Below, one piece after another: positions 27,064 through 35,100 of a stretch of 64,000 bases of DNA. Each line of letters starts with the position of its first letter. Positions within the stretch are counted from its first letter, which is position 1. The notes beneath the pieces were generated by a model, which ran no database searches, had not been told where the DNA came from, and saw nothing but the letters and a program-made list of their open reading frames with translations. The translations under genes and the position numbers were made by a program. This DNA is from AC-37 sp036389835 (GTDB taxonomy: Bacteria; Actinomycetota; Thermoleophilia; Solirubrobacterales; Thermoleophilaceae), in contig DASVWC010000040.1 in assembly GCA_036389835.1 (NCBI GenBank), forward strand, positions 1-64,000, in the 5' to 3' direction.

Positions 27064-28530
27064 CTAGTACCGGTAGTGATCGGGCTTGTACGGCCCCTCG
27101 ACCGGCACGCCGATGTACTCGGCCTGCTCCGGCGAGAGCTGGGTGAGCTTCACGCCGAGCGAGTCGAGGTGCAGCCGGGCGACCTTCTCGTCGAGGTGCT
27201 TCGGCAGCACGTAGACCTTCTTCTCGTAGTCGTCGTTCTTGGTCCAGAGCTCGATCTGGGCGATCGTCTGGTTGGTGAACGAGTTCGACATCACGAACGA
27301 CGGGTGGCCGGTCGCGTTGCCGAGGTTCAGCAGGCGCCCCTCGGAGAGGACGATCACGCTGTGGCCGTCCGAGAAGACCCACTCGTCGACCTGCGGCTTG
27401 ATGTTGACCTTCTCCACGTCCTCGCGCTCGCCGAGCCCGGCCATGTCGATCTCGTTGTCGAAGTGGCCGATGTTCCCGACGATGGCCTGGTGCTTCATGC
27501 GGGCCATGTGGTCGGCGGTGATGATGTCCTTGTTGCCGGTGGCGGTCACGAAGATGTCCACCTCGCCGACCACGTCGTCGAGCCGGACCACCTGGTAGCC
27601 CTCCATCGCGGCCTGGAGCGCGCAGATCGGGTCGATCTCCGAGATCAGCACGCGCGCGCCCTGGCCCTTCAGCGAGTCCGCGCAGCCCTTGCCGACGTCG
27701 CCGTAGCCGCAGATCAGCGCGGTCTTGCCGGCGATCATCACGTCGGTCCCGCGGTTGATGCCGTCGACCAGCGAGTGGCGGCAGCCGTAGAGGTTGTCGA
27801 ACTTCGACTTGGTGACCGAGTCGTTCACGTTGATGGCGGGGAAGAGCAGGGTGCCCTCCTCCTGCATCTGGTAGAGCCGGTGGACCCCGGTCGTCGTCTC
27901 CTCGGTCACGCCCTTGATGCGCTCGGCCGTGCGCGTCCAGCGCTGCGGGTCCTCGGCGATCGTGCGGCGCAGGGTCTCGAGGATGTAGCCGTACTCCTCC
28001 GGGTCGGTCTTGGCCGGGTAGGGAACCTCGCCGGCCTTCTCGAACTCGGCGCCCTTGTGGACGAGCAGCGTGGCGTCGCCGCCGTCGTCGAGGATCATGT
28101 TCGGACCCTCGCCGCCGGGCCAGTCGAGCGCGCGGTCGGTGCACCACCAGTACTCCTCGAGCGTCTCGCCCTTCCAGGCGTAGACCGGGACGCCGCGCGG
28201 GTCGTCCGGGGTGCCGTCGGGGCCGACGACGACCGCGGCGGCCGCGTGGTCCTGGGTCGAGAAGATGTTGCAGGAGACCCAGCGGACCTCGGCGCCGAGC
28301 GCGGTCAGCGTCTCGATCAGGACGGCGGTCTGGATCGTCATGTGGAGCGAGCCCATGATCTTCGCGCCCTTGAGCGGCTGCGAGGCGGCGAACTCCTCAC
28401 GGGTCTTCATGAGGCCGGGCATCTCGTGCTCGGCGAGGCGGATCTCCTTGCGGCCGAACTCGGCGAGGCCGAGGTCGGCGACCTTGAAGTCGAGCTTGGC
28501 GGCGGTGTCCGGCGTGAGGGTGGTGGTCAC
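27064..28530 (-). CDS. ahcY: Adenosylhomocysteinase
   Basis: A 488-residue cytoplasmic NAD-dependent enzyme that splits S-adenosylhomocysteine into adenosine and homocysteine, relieving product inhibition of methyltransferases. Conserved residues are His63 (SLHMT), Asp148/149, Glu210/211 (TEETTTG), the TKSKFDN loop (Lys241, Asp245, Asn246), Cys250, the NAD loop ICGYGDVGKG and the C-terminal PDHYRY. The insertion around residues 105-200 is the long-form insert seen in mycobacterial and plant types. A GTG start is preceded by AGGAG at good spacing. The MerR-type gene 26 bases upstream is probably cotranscribed. Several SAM methyltransferases lie in the window. Confidence 0.98.
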   Translation of the reverse strand: MTTTLTPDTAAKLDFKVADLGLAEFGRKEIRLAEHEMPGLMKTREEFAASQPLKGAKIMGSLHMTIQTAVLIETLTALGAEVRWVSCNIFSTQDHAAAAVVVGPDGTPDDPRGVPVYAWKGETLEEYWWCTDRALDWPGGEGPNMILDDGGDATLLVHKGAEFEKAGEVPYPAKTDPEEYGYILETLRRTIAEDPQRWTRTAERIKGVTEETTTGVHRLYQMQEEGTLLFPAINVNDSVTKSKFDNLYGCRHSLVDGINRGTDVMIAGKTALICGYGDVGKGCADSLKGQGARVLISEIDPICALQAAMEGYQVVRLDDVVGEVDIFVTATGNKDIITADHMARMKHQAIVGNIGHFDNEIDMAGLGEREDVEKVNIKPQVDEWVFSDGHSVIVLSEGRLLNLGNATGHPSFVMSNSFTNQTIAQIELWTKNDDYEKKVYVLPKHLDEKVARLHLDSLGVKLTQLSPEQAEYIGVPVEGPYKPDHYRY

Positions 28531-28556
28531 TTGTTCTCCTGGTGCGGTCGGGGTCG

Positions 28557-28901
28557 TCAGCTGGCGAGCGCGAGCAGGCGCTGGTGCTTCTCCTGCTCGA
28601 AGCGCAGCCAGTCGCCGGCGGCGACGCCCTCCGGCTGCGCGGGCGCCGTCTCGAACCAGCTCGCGAGCGCCTCCTCCATGCCCTCCTCGCCGCGCATGCG
28701 CTTGGCGAAGGCCACGTCGGAGAGCGTGCAGTCGAACCGGGCCAGCAGCTCGCGCAGAGTCCTGAGGCGCTGCAGCTCGCCCGGTCCGTACACGCGGTAC
28801 CCGGAGCCGTTCCTCGACGGCTCGACCAGCCCGACCCGCTCCACGTAGCGGAGCATGCGCGGCGACCAGCCAGTGGTCTCCGCCGCCTGATGGATCGTCA
28901 G
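28557..28901 (-). CDS. MerR-family transcriptional regulator, start codon uncertain
   Basis: About 114 residues if a CTG at 28899-28901 is the start. The N-terminal helix-turn-helix reads LTIHQAAETTGWSPRMLRYVERVGLV, followed by SGYRVYGPGELQRLRTLRELL, a normal MerR DNA-binding domain. The C-terminal half (SDVAFAKRMR, GDWLRFEQEKHQRLLALAS) has no recognised effector domain. The only ATG (28856) would remove the first DNA-recognition helices, and no in-frame ATG, GTG or TTG exists back to the stop at 28935-28937, so a CTG start or another non-standard start is implied. It lies directly upstream of ahcY and probably regulates that operon or itself through the 9-base direct repeats just upstream. 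Confidence 0.75.
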   Translation of the reverse strand: MTIHQAAETTGWSPRMLRYVERVGLVEPSRNGSGYRVYGPGELQRLRTLRELLARFDCTLSDVAFAKRMRGEEGMEEALASWFETAPAQPEGVAAGDWLRFEQEKHQRLLALAS

Positions 28902-28913
28902 CCCGTCGATGCG

Positions 28914-28942
28914 GTCAACCTTAGCACGGTCGTGTCAACCTT
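28914..28942 (-). promoter_or_regulatory. Two 9-bp direct repeats upstream of the MerR gene (possible operator)
   Basis: AAGGTTGAC occurs twice on the minus strand, at 28934-28942 and 28914-28922, with a 20-base period, close to two helical turns. Each copy contains TTGAC, resembling a -35 core. The outer copy overlaps the 3' end of the isomerase gene. An autoregulatory operator or overlapping promoter is plausible; MerR sites are more often inverted repeats, so this is tentative. Confidence 0.4.
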
Positions 28943-29927
28943 CGTCCAGGCGCGCCTTGAGCCGGTCGATCGCCTCGACCGGCGTCGGGTCCACCCCGCG
29001 GGCGTAGGCGAGCTGGACCGAGGTGAGGTCGCCGAGCATCACGAGCGAGAGGACGCGCTCGGTGGCGCTCGCGCCCATCGCCTCCACCGTGTGCACGGGG
29101 GTGCCCTCCGCCTCGAGCAGCTCGCCCGTGATCCCGATCCGGCGCTGGAGCCGGGCGTCGAGCCCCTCGTCGGTCAGGAGGATCGCGGCGAACGGGGCGA
29201 GGCCCGTCCCGTAGCCGCAGACCTCGTTGTGGTCGCCCTCGGGGAGCACCGTGCTGAAGGCGGGCACCTCCGCGTTCTCGTTGAGCTGCGTCTTCCAGCG
29301 CCGCGCGGGCGCGGCGGTGCGCCCGGCGCCGTGCACGATCGGGACCCGGTCCGCGAGCCGGCCCGCCAGCTCGGCCGGCAGCGGGGAGTCGGCGACGGCG
29401 CGCAGGCACGGAGCGGCCGCCTCCACCTCGTCGCGCAGCGAGGGCGCCGCTCCGCAGGCGGCCGCGCACTCGATCGCGGCCACCGTCATGTAGACGACGG
29501 CCGCGCGCGGCTGCATGCCGCCCGGCACGCCGATCACCGGCACGCCGTCCTCGCGGGCCCGCTGCGCGAGCGTCCCGCCGGTGGTGAGCACCACGCGCGG
29601 CGCGCCGAGCGCGCGGGCCGCGTCGTAGCAGGCGAGCGTCTCCTCGGTCTCGCCCGAGTAGCTGGCGCAGAGGATCAGCGAGTCGGCGCCCGTCCAGGGA
29701 TCGAGCCCGTAGCCACGGCGCGTGCGGATCGGGCGCGCGGCGCGCTCGCCGACGATCGCCGCGGCCAGGTCGCCGCCGATCGCCGAGCCGCCCATGCCGG
29801 CCACGACGAGGCCGCCCGCGAGCTCGTGCCGCGGCAGGCCGGCGCCGTCGGCCCGCCAGAGCGCGTCCTCGATCTGATCCGGCTGGGCGAGGACGTCGTC
29901 GAGCATGCCCGCCGGGTCGGCGCTCAT
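28935..29927 (-). CDS. Bifunctional phosphoglucose/phosphomannose isomerase
   Basis: A 330-residue SIS-domain isomerase that interconverts fructose-6-phosphate with glucose-6-phosphate or mannose-6-phosphate. The sugar-phosphate site shows VAGMGGSAIGGD and CASYSGETEET (Ser/Thr loop). The active-site signature is LNENAEVPAFSTVLPEGDHNEVCGY, with the catalytic Glu and His of the family, and a C-terminal lysine region follows. It would feed GDP-mannose or UDP-glucose precursor synthesis with the neighbouring pyrophosphorylase. The ATG at 29927 overlaps the stop of the 29924 gene (ATGA). Confidence 0.93.
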   Translation of the reverse strand: MSADPAGMLDDVLAQPDQIEDALWRADGAGLPRHELAGGLVVAGMGGSAIGGDLAAAIVGERAARPIRTRRGYGLDPWTGADSLILCASYSGETEETLACYDAARALGAPRVVLTTGGTLAQRAREDGVPVIGVPGGMQPRAAVVYMTVAAIECAAACGAAPSLRDEVEAAAPCLRAVADSPLPAELAGRLADRVPIVHGAGRTAAPARRWKTQLNENAEVPAFSTVLPEGDHNEVCGYGTGLAPFAAILLTDEGLDARLQRRIGITGELLEAEGTPVHTVEAMGASATERVLSLVMLGDLTSVQLAYARGVDPTPVEAIDRLKARLDEG

Positions 29928-30952
29928 TCGACCGTCTCCCCCGGCTGCACGCGCCCATCGGGCTCCACCCGCGCGCCCTCCTCCACCACGGCGCCGGCGC
30001 CCACGATCGCGCGCTCGCAGACGTGCGCCCCGTCCCCGAGGCGGACGCCCTCCGCGAGCACGGCCGACTCCACCACGCAGTCGTGTCCCACGCGCACGCT
30101 CTCGTGGAGCACGGACCGATCCACCACCGACCGCTCCCCCACCACGCAGTGCGATCCGACCACCGACTGCGGACCGATCCGCGCACCGCTCGTGATCGAG
30201 CCCGCGTAGATCAGCGAGCCGGTCTCGTCGCTCGGCGGCAGCCGGCTCTCCACCCGCCGCGCCAGCAGGTCGTAGGTCGACTCGAGATAGCGCTCCGGCG
30301 TCCCGATGTCGATCCAGTAGCCCTCGGCCGGGTAGCCGTAGAGGACGCCCTCCGCCGCCATCCGCGGGAACACCTCGCGCTCGAAGGACACCGCCCGCCC
30401 CGGCTCGATCCGCTCCGCCACCGATGCCTCCAGCACGTACGCGCCGGCGTTGATGCGGTTGGTGGGCGGGTTCTCGACCTTCTCGAGGAACTCGACGACC
30501 CGGCCCTCCTCGTCGGTGGGCACGACGCCGTAGCTGGCCGTGTCCTCGACCGCCACGAGCGCGAGCGTCCCCTGCGCGCCGCTGCGCTCGTGCTGCGCGA
30601 CCTCGGCGGAGAGGGCGAAGTCGGTGAGGGTGTCGCCGTTGAGGACGAGGAAGCGGTCGGCGAGCAGGCCCTCGTCGGCGGCGAGCCTGACCGGGCCGGC
30701 GGTCCCCAGCGGCTCCTCCTCGATCACGTAGCGCAGCCGCATCCCGTCGTAGATGTCGCCGAGCACCCGGCGCACGCCGTCGGAGCGGTAGCCGCACGAG
30801 AGGACCGCCTCGGTCACGCCGTGGCCGGCGAGCCAGTCGAGCATGAACGTGAGGAACGGCCGTCCGGCGAGCGGCATGGCGGGCTTCGGGACCGTCAGGG
30901 TGAGCGGCCGGAGCCGGGTGCCCTCGCCCCCTGCGAGGACGAGCGCCTGCAA
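29924..30952 (-). CDS. Sugar-nucleotide pyrophosphorylase, mannose-1-phosphate guanylyltransferase-like
   Basis: A 342-residue nucleotidyltransferase with LAGGEGTRLRPLTLTVPKPAMPLAGRP at the N-terminus, LNGDTLTDF, RINAGAYVLE and YWIDIGTPERYLEST, the layout of mannose-1-phosphate guanylyltransferases. The last 100 residues contain hexapeptide repeats (GARIGPQSVVGSHCVVGERSVV...), forming a left-handed beta helix. It starts with TTG at 30950-30952, six bases after the dehydrogenase stop. Its own stop overlaps the isomerase start. Together with the isomerase and dehydrogenase it makes an activated sugar and probably a nucleotide-sugar uronate. Confidence 0.9.
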   Translation of the reverse strand: MQALVLAGGEGTRLRPLTLTVPKPAMPLAGRPFLTFMLDWLAGHGVTEAVLSCGYRSDGVRRVLGDIYDGMRLRYVIEEEPLGTAGPVRLAADEGLLADRFLVLNGDTLTDFALSAEVAQHERSGAQGTLALVAVEDTASYGVVPTDEEGRVVEFLEKVENPPTNRINAGAYVLEASVAERIEPGRAVSFEREVFPRMAAEGVLYGYPAEGYWIDIGTPERYLESTYDLLARRVESRLPPSDETGSLIYAGSITSGARIGPQSVVGSHCVVGERSVVDRSVLHESVRVGHDCVVESAVLAEGVRLGDGAHVCERAIVGAGAVVEEGARVEPDGRVQPGETVE

Positions 30953-30958
30953 GGCGAC

Positions 30959-33664
30959 CTACCTCCCGATGCCCTCGTAGGCGTAGCCGGCGCCCGTGAG
31001 CAGGTCGGCGTCGAGGAAGTTGCGGCCGTCCACGACGAGCGGGCGCGCCATGCGGTGCTTGACCCCGTTGGTCCAGTCGAGCTCGCGGAACTCGGGCCAC
31101 TCGGTCACGAGCACGGCGCCGTCGGCGCCGTCGAGCGCCTCCTCCGCGGAGTCGCAGATCCGCGCACCGCCCAGCATCTCGGAGGCGCGCTCGCTGGCGA
31201 CCGGGTCGTAGACGCGCACGTGGGCGCCCTCGCTCTGGAGCCGGGCCGCCAGCACGAGGGCCGTCGCCTCGCGGACGTCGTCGGTGTTCGGCTTGAACGC
31301 GACCCCGAGCAGCGCGATCTCCTTGTTCACGAGCGAGCCGAGGTGCTTCTGGAGCTTGCCGATCGTGCGCCGCTTCTGGAGCTCGTTGACCTCGATGACG
31401 GCGGTCAGGAGCTGGAAGTGGTAGCCGGTGTTGCCGGCGAGCTGCTTGAGGGCGGAGACGTCCTTGGGGAAGCAGTTGTGTGTCACGAGCCCGCCGGTCG
31501 TCACGAAGGTGTGCGCGTCGGGCACCTCCATCGAGTAGACGGCCCCCGCGAAGCGCCGCCGCTCGGTCTTCGCCACTCGCACCCAGGCCGCGTTCCGCTG
31601 GCGGCGGCGCCGGTAGCCCGTCGGAGCGATGCGCTTCGACTGACGCGCGAGCGAGTCGCGAATGGGCTCTCGATCGCGCTCGGCAACGCACTCGAGCATT
31701 CGCTCGACCTGCGCGGCGCCGGCGATCGTGAGCCAGTAGGTGTCCGCCGTCGACTTCGCGGTACGGCCGACCCTCAGCCTGGCCACGACCCCGAGATCGC
31801 CGAGAAGGCGCAGCAGGCCGTCGGCGAGCTCGCGGCTGATCGTGCCCCACTCGAGCACCACGCTCGGTCCGCCGTTCACGTGCGACCACGAGCCGTCGCC
31901 TCGCCACATCCCGGAGACGAGGGCGCGCTTGTCCGCCTCGGCCTGGCTCCAGGCGGCGTCGGGGATGCGCTGCTCATAGCCGTTGCGGCCGAGCCCGAGC
32001 CCCTCCCACCAGCCCACGAGCAGCCGCGACGAGACCCGGACCTCCGTGCTGGTCGCCAGCCGCAGCACGCTCGCCTTGACCCCGCGGCTCTGCCAGAAGT
32101 CGCGCACCTCCTCGACGAGGTCCTGCTCGTCGGTCGGATGGAACGACCAGTGCAGGCGATGCCCCTGGCTCATGTGCCCCTCGGCGAGGTACAGGCCGAC
32201 GACTCGCCAGAAGGCTTCGTCCATCCGGAGGCCGAACGGGATCGCAGTGCCGTTGCGCGCCGTCAGGGCGGTCGCCCCGGCGGTCGACACCCCGAGGCGG
32301 TGGGCCTCGTCCAGCCGCAGTGCCCCGCTGCGCAGGATGTCCGAGCGCCGCTGGGTGACGCCGCGAGGGTGCTCCAGCCCCGCGACCCAGCGCTCGCGCA
32401 GCGCCCCCGCCAGTGACTCGACCTCGGCCTGCGCGGGCCGGACGATGACGTCACTGGGCTGGAGCCCCGCCACCACGGCGCCCTCGAGCGGCTCGAGCGT
32501 CACGTCCTCGACGGCGGTCCGCGGCGCTCCCTGCGCCACCGGCAGCCAGTCGTCCTCCGTGCTGAGCTCGCTCGCGAGCTTGGTGCGCACATGGCGGCCG
32601 TCGGCGTCCGCCACGACGAAGGGGTGGTCGGCCGTCGCCGTCAGGCGCCGGCCCATCTTCGTCGTCACGTCCACGACCTCGCCGTCGTAGCCGCGCCGCG
32701 TGAGAACGCTGACCGGGAGGAACTCGGGCTTCGTCCTGCCGTCGCGCCATGAGAGGACCTCGAGCTCCTGGGGGCGCAGGACCTCGGGGTCGAGATGGTC
32801 GAGGTCCTGGTCCTCGGCCTCCTCGTCGAAGAGCTCGTCGAGGCGCACCAGGCGGCAGAGCCCGCCGCGGCGGATCAAGACGGTCTCCTCGCCGACGAGG
32901 CATGAACCGCCGTAGCCGATCCCCGCGCGCAGGAACTGCGTGCCGATCCGCTCGTCGAGGCCCATGCCGCGCGCGACCTCGGTCACGTCCGCCCCCAGCT
33001 CCTCGGAGACGTTCGCGATCTCGTTGATGAACGAGATCTTCGTGGCGAGGAAGGCGTTCGAGGCGAGCTTGACCATCTCGGCGCTGGCCACGTCGGTGCG
33101 CACGATCGGGCAGTCGAGCGGCTCGTAGAGGGCGGCGACGCGGTCGGCGAACTCCTGCGCGTCCGGCTCGGCCCCCACCACCACGCGGTCGGGGCGCATG
33201 AAGTCGGCGACCGCCGAGCCCTCCTTGAGGAACTCCGGGTTCGACACGTAGCCGAGCTCCTCGCGGCGGCGCCGGATCGAGCGCCCGGTGCCGACCGGGA
33301 CCGTGCTCTTCATGACGATCGCGTGCTCGCGTGAGTCGCCGAGCTCCTCCACCACCCGCTCGACGCGCGAGAGGTCGGCGTCGCCCGAGTAGGTGGGCGG
33401 CGTGTCCACGCAGCAGAAGAGCAGCCGGGCGCCGGAGAGCACGTCGCCCATCTCGGTCGTGAAGTGCAGCCGCTCGGCGTTCTTCTCGAGCAGCTCGGCG
33501 AGGCCCGGCTCGTAGATCGGCACCTCGCCGCGGCGCAGCGACTCGACCTTCTCCTGCACGATGTCGCGGCAGTGGACCTCGTGGCCGAGCTCCGCGAAGC
33601 AGGCCGCGGTGACCAGGCCGACCCAGCCCGCGCCTATCACTCCTATGGGTTCGCGCTCCGCCAT
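30959..33664 (-). CDS. ugd: UDP-glucose/GDP-mannose 6-dehydrogenase containing an intein
   Basis: The 901-residue precursor consists of an N-extein (1-254), a 476-residue intein (255-730) and a C-extein (731-901). The spliced enzyme would be 425 residues, the normal length. Extein motifs are GVIGAGWVGLVTA (NAD loop), CCVDTPP, MKSTVPVGTG, EFLKEGSAV, KLASNAFLATKISFINEIANV, the active site GYGGS-CFPKD, and GVAFKPNTDDVRE. The enzyme oxidises an NDP-hexose twice to the uronate, using the cysteine of GGSCFPKD. That cysteine is residue 731, the first after the intein, so activity requires splicing. The ATG has TAGCCT 11 bases upstream. Whether the donor nucleotide is UDP or GDP cannot be told. It is followed by pyrophosphorylase and isomerase genes. 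Confidence 0.95.
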   Translation of the reverse strand: MAEREPIGVIGAGWVGLVTAACFAELGHEVHCRDIVQEKVESLRRGEVPIYEPGLAELLEKNAERLHFTTEMGDVLSGARLLFCCVDTPPTYSGDADLSRVERVVEELGDSREHAIVMKSTVPVGTGRSIRRRREELGYVSNPEFLKEGSAVADFMRPDRVVVGAEPDAQEFADRVAALYEPLDCPIVRTDVASAEMVKLASNAFLATKISFINEIANVSEELGADVTEVARGMGLDERIGTQFLRAGIGYGGSCLVGEETVLIRRGGLCRLVRLDELFDEEAEDQDLDHLDPEVLRPQELEVLSWRDGRTKPEFLPVSVLTRRGYDGEVVDVTTKMGRRLTATADHPFVVADADGRHVRTKLASELSTEDDWLPVAQGAPRTAVEDVTLEPLEGAVVAGLQPSDVIVRPAQAEVESLAGALRERWVAGLEHPRGVTQRRSDILRSGALRLDEAHRLGVSTAGATALTARNGTAIPFGLRMDEAFWRVVGLYLAEGHMSQGHRLHWSFHPTDEQDLVEEVRDFWQSRGVKASVLRLATSTEVRVSSRLLVGWWEGLGLGRNGYEQRIPDAAWSQAEADKRALVSGMWRGDGSWSHVNGGPSVVLEWGTISRELADGLLRLLGDLGVVARLRVGRTAKSTADTYWLTIAGAAQVERMLECVAERDREPIRDSLARQSKRIAPTGYRRRRQRNAAWVRVAKTERRRFAGAVYSMEVPDAHTFVTTGGLVTHNCFPKDVSALKQLAGNTGYHFQLLTAVIEVNELQKRRTIGKLQKHLGSLVNKEIALLGVAFKPNTDDVREATALVLAARLQSEGAHVRVYDPVASERASEMLGGARICDSAEEALDGADGAVLVTEWPEFRELDWTNGVKHRMARPLVVDGRNFLDADLLTGAGYAYEGIGR
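31475..32902 (-). mobile_element. LAGLIDADG intein in the active site of the sugar dehydrogenase
   Basis: This codes for 476 residues inserted between GYGGS and CFPKD. It begins with Cys (CLVGEETVLIRRGG, block A). Block B has TADHPF near precursor residues 344-349, carrying the conserved Thr and His. The ends are block F (VYSMEVPDAHTFVT, about 709-722) and block G (LVTHN, 726-730), with the penultimate His and terminal Asn followed by Cys+1. The central endonuclease domain has two dodecapeptide motifs, VVGLYLAEGH (488-497) and LVSGMWRGDGS (582-592), each with an acidic residue at the metal site. All splicing residues are present, so it is probably a working class 1 intein and an active homing element. 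Confidence 0.95.
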
Positions 33665-33675
33665 TCGCGGCGGTG

Positions 33676-33681
33676 AGGCTA
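33676..33681 (-). promoter_or_regulatory. Candidate -10 element for the sugar dehydrogenase gene
   Basis: TAGCCT on the minus strand, 11 bases before the ATG at 33664. Its TAG is also the stop of the upstream LCP gene. No Shine-Dalgarno is seen in the 14-base gap. Confidence 0.35.
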
Positions 33682-35100
33682 CAAGGGCTTGGTCGCCCTC
33701 ACGAGCGCGAGCATCTCCTTCAGCGTCAGCTTGTGCGTGAGCGTGTTGGAGATCCAGTAGGCGCCCTGCCTGGTCCTCCAGGCGACCACCCGCACCCGGT
33801 CGCCGTCGTAGTAGACCTGCACCTTGCGGGCGCCGACGGTGCGGTCCTCGTGCGGGCCGGAGAGCATCGGCGGGTTGCGCCAGGTGGTGCCCTGCACGCC
33901 GTAGTAGTGGCCGATCTCGCCCTCGCTGACCACGATCCGGTAGGCGCGGTGCTTGCGGTTGCGCTTGCCGCGCAGGGTGTACGCGCGCGGCGGCGCCACG
34001 AACTGCGCACCCGGGGTGAGCATCCGCGGGTAGTAGACCTCGAGCCCGCGCAGCCCCTGGTTGACCACCTGGAGCGCCTGGTCCTTGCCGGTGCCGGAAG
34101 AATCGACCAGGCGGACGTCGCCCTCCTTCTTCTTCCTGCGCTTCTTCTTCTTGCGCTCCGGGTCGTCACTGTCAGCACCGAGGAACTCGTCGGCGAGCCG
34201 GTGGGCCGCCTCGGAGCTGGCGGTCACGTAGCTCTCGCCGATGTTGCCCTTGAACTGGACCTGGTGGATCGGCAGGTTGGCCGACGCGATCACGAGCTTG
34301 AGCAGGCGCAGCACGGTCTTGCGCGAGCCGATGTCCGACTGTGTGTACTTGCCGAAGATCTTGATCAGCTCGCGGCGGTCCTCGATGATCCGCTTGACGC
34401 CGACCTGCTGCTTGAGCGAGCGCAGGAAGCCCTGCTGGCGCGCGCCGCGGATCAGATCGTTGTCGGTGTGGCGGTAGCGGACGTAGTCGAGCGCGTCCTG
34501 GTCGCAGATCTTCTGATAGCCGGGCTTGATGTCGATCGTGGCGTACCCGCCCGGTCCGCCCCTGTCGTTGAAGTAGCGGCGGTCCACGTCCACGTAGACG
34601 CAGCCGAGCGCGTTCACGGCCTTCTTGAAGCCGCGGAAGTCCACGTTCACGACGTGGTTGACGCTGAGGCCGGTGAAGTCCTTGACGGTCCTGAGCGTGA
34701 GCTTCACGCCGCCGAGGGCGTAGGCGGCGTTGAGCTTGTCCACGCCGTGGCCGGGGATCTGGACCTTGAGGTCGCGCGGCAGCGAGAGCACCGCGATCCG
34801 CTTCTTCGACGGGTCGAGGCGGACCATCATCATCGTGTCCGAGAGCCCGCGCTCCCCGGTGTAGTCCGCGGCCCCCTTCGCGCGCGTGTCGCTGCCGATC
34901 AGCATGATGGTCTGCGGCTTGCCCGCGTCGGCCTGGGCCAGGTCGTTCTCGAGGTCGGAGACGTGGCCGCGCTGGAACTCGCGCGTGACCGCGTTCAGCT
35001 CGTCGAAGGCGGCGACGCCGGTCGCCCCGGCGGAGGCGAGCACGATCAGGAGCGCCCCGATCAGGTAGCGCTTGAAGATGCCGACCTTGGGCTCAGGCAA
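33679..35100 (-). CDS. LCP (LytR-CpsA-Psr) family cell-wall glycopolymer ligase
   Basis: A 473-residue protein with one N-terminal transmembrane helix (about 11-31) and an extracytoplasmic LCP domain: LIGSDTRAKG, LSDTMMMVRLDPSKKRIAVLSLPRDLKV, KLNAAYALGG, YVDVDRRYFND and the arginine-rich YVRYRHTDNDLIRGARQQGFLRSL, which binds the polyprenyl pyrophosphate. LCP enzymes transfer glycopolymers from lipid carriers to peptidoglycan. After the domain comes a lysine/arginine-rich stretch (about residues 318-328) and a C-terminal domain of about 140 residues without clear relatives. It starts with TTG at 35098-35100, overlapping the M20 peptidase gene by eight bases. The sugar dehydrogenase follows 14 bases downstream, consistent with a role in envelope polymer assembly. 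Confidence 0.88.
   Translation of the reverse strand: MPEPKVGIFKRYLIGALLIVLASAGATGVAAFDELNAVTREFQRGHVSDLENDLAQADAGKPQTIMLIGSDTRAKGAADYTGERGLSDTMMMVRLDPSKKRIAVLSLPRDLKVQIPGHGVDKLNAAYALGGVKLTLRTVKDFTGLSVNHVVNVDFRGFKKAVNALGCVYVDVDRRYFNDRGGPGGYATIDIKPGYQKICDQDALDYVRYRHTDNDLIRGARQQGFLRSLKQQVGVKRIIEDRRELIKIFGKYTQSDIGSRKTVLRLLKLVIASANLPIHQVQFKGNIGESYVTASSEAAHRLADEFLGADSDDPERKKKKRRKKKEGDVRLVDSSGTGKDQALQVVNQGLRGLEVYYPRMLTPGAQFVAPPRAYTLRGKRNRKHRAYRIVVSEGEIGHYYGVQGTTWRNPPMLSGPHEDRTVGARKVQVYYDGDRVRVVAWRTRQGAYWISNTLTHKLTLKEMLALVRATKPL

Noticed and set aside
28531..28556. A SAH riboswitch before ahcY
   Set aside because: Only 26 bases separate ahcY from the MerR gene, too short for the aptamer, and no matching conserved sequence is seen.
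30959..33664. The 901-residue dehydrogenase as an assembly chimera or two fused genes
   Set aside because: Clean removal of 476 residues restores the conserved active site, and all splicing motifs are present, so it is an intein.
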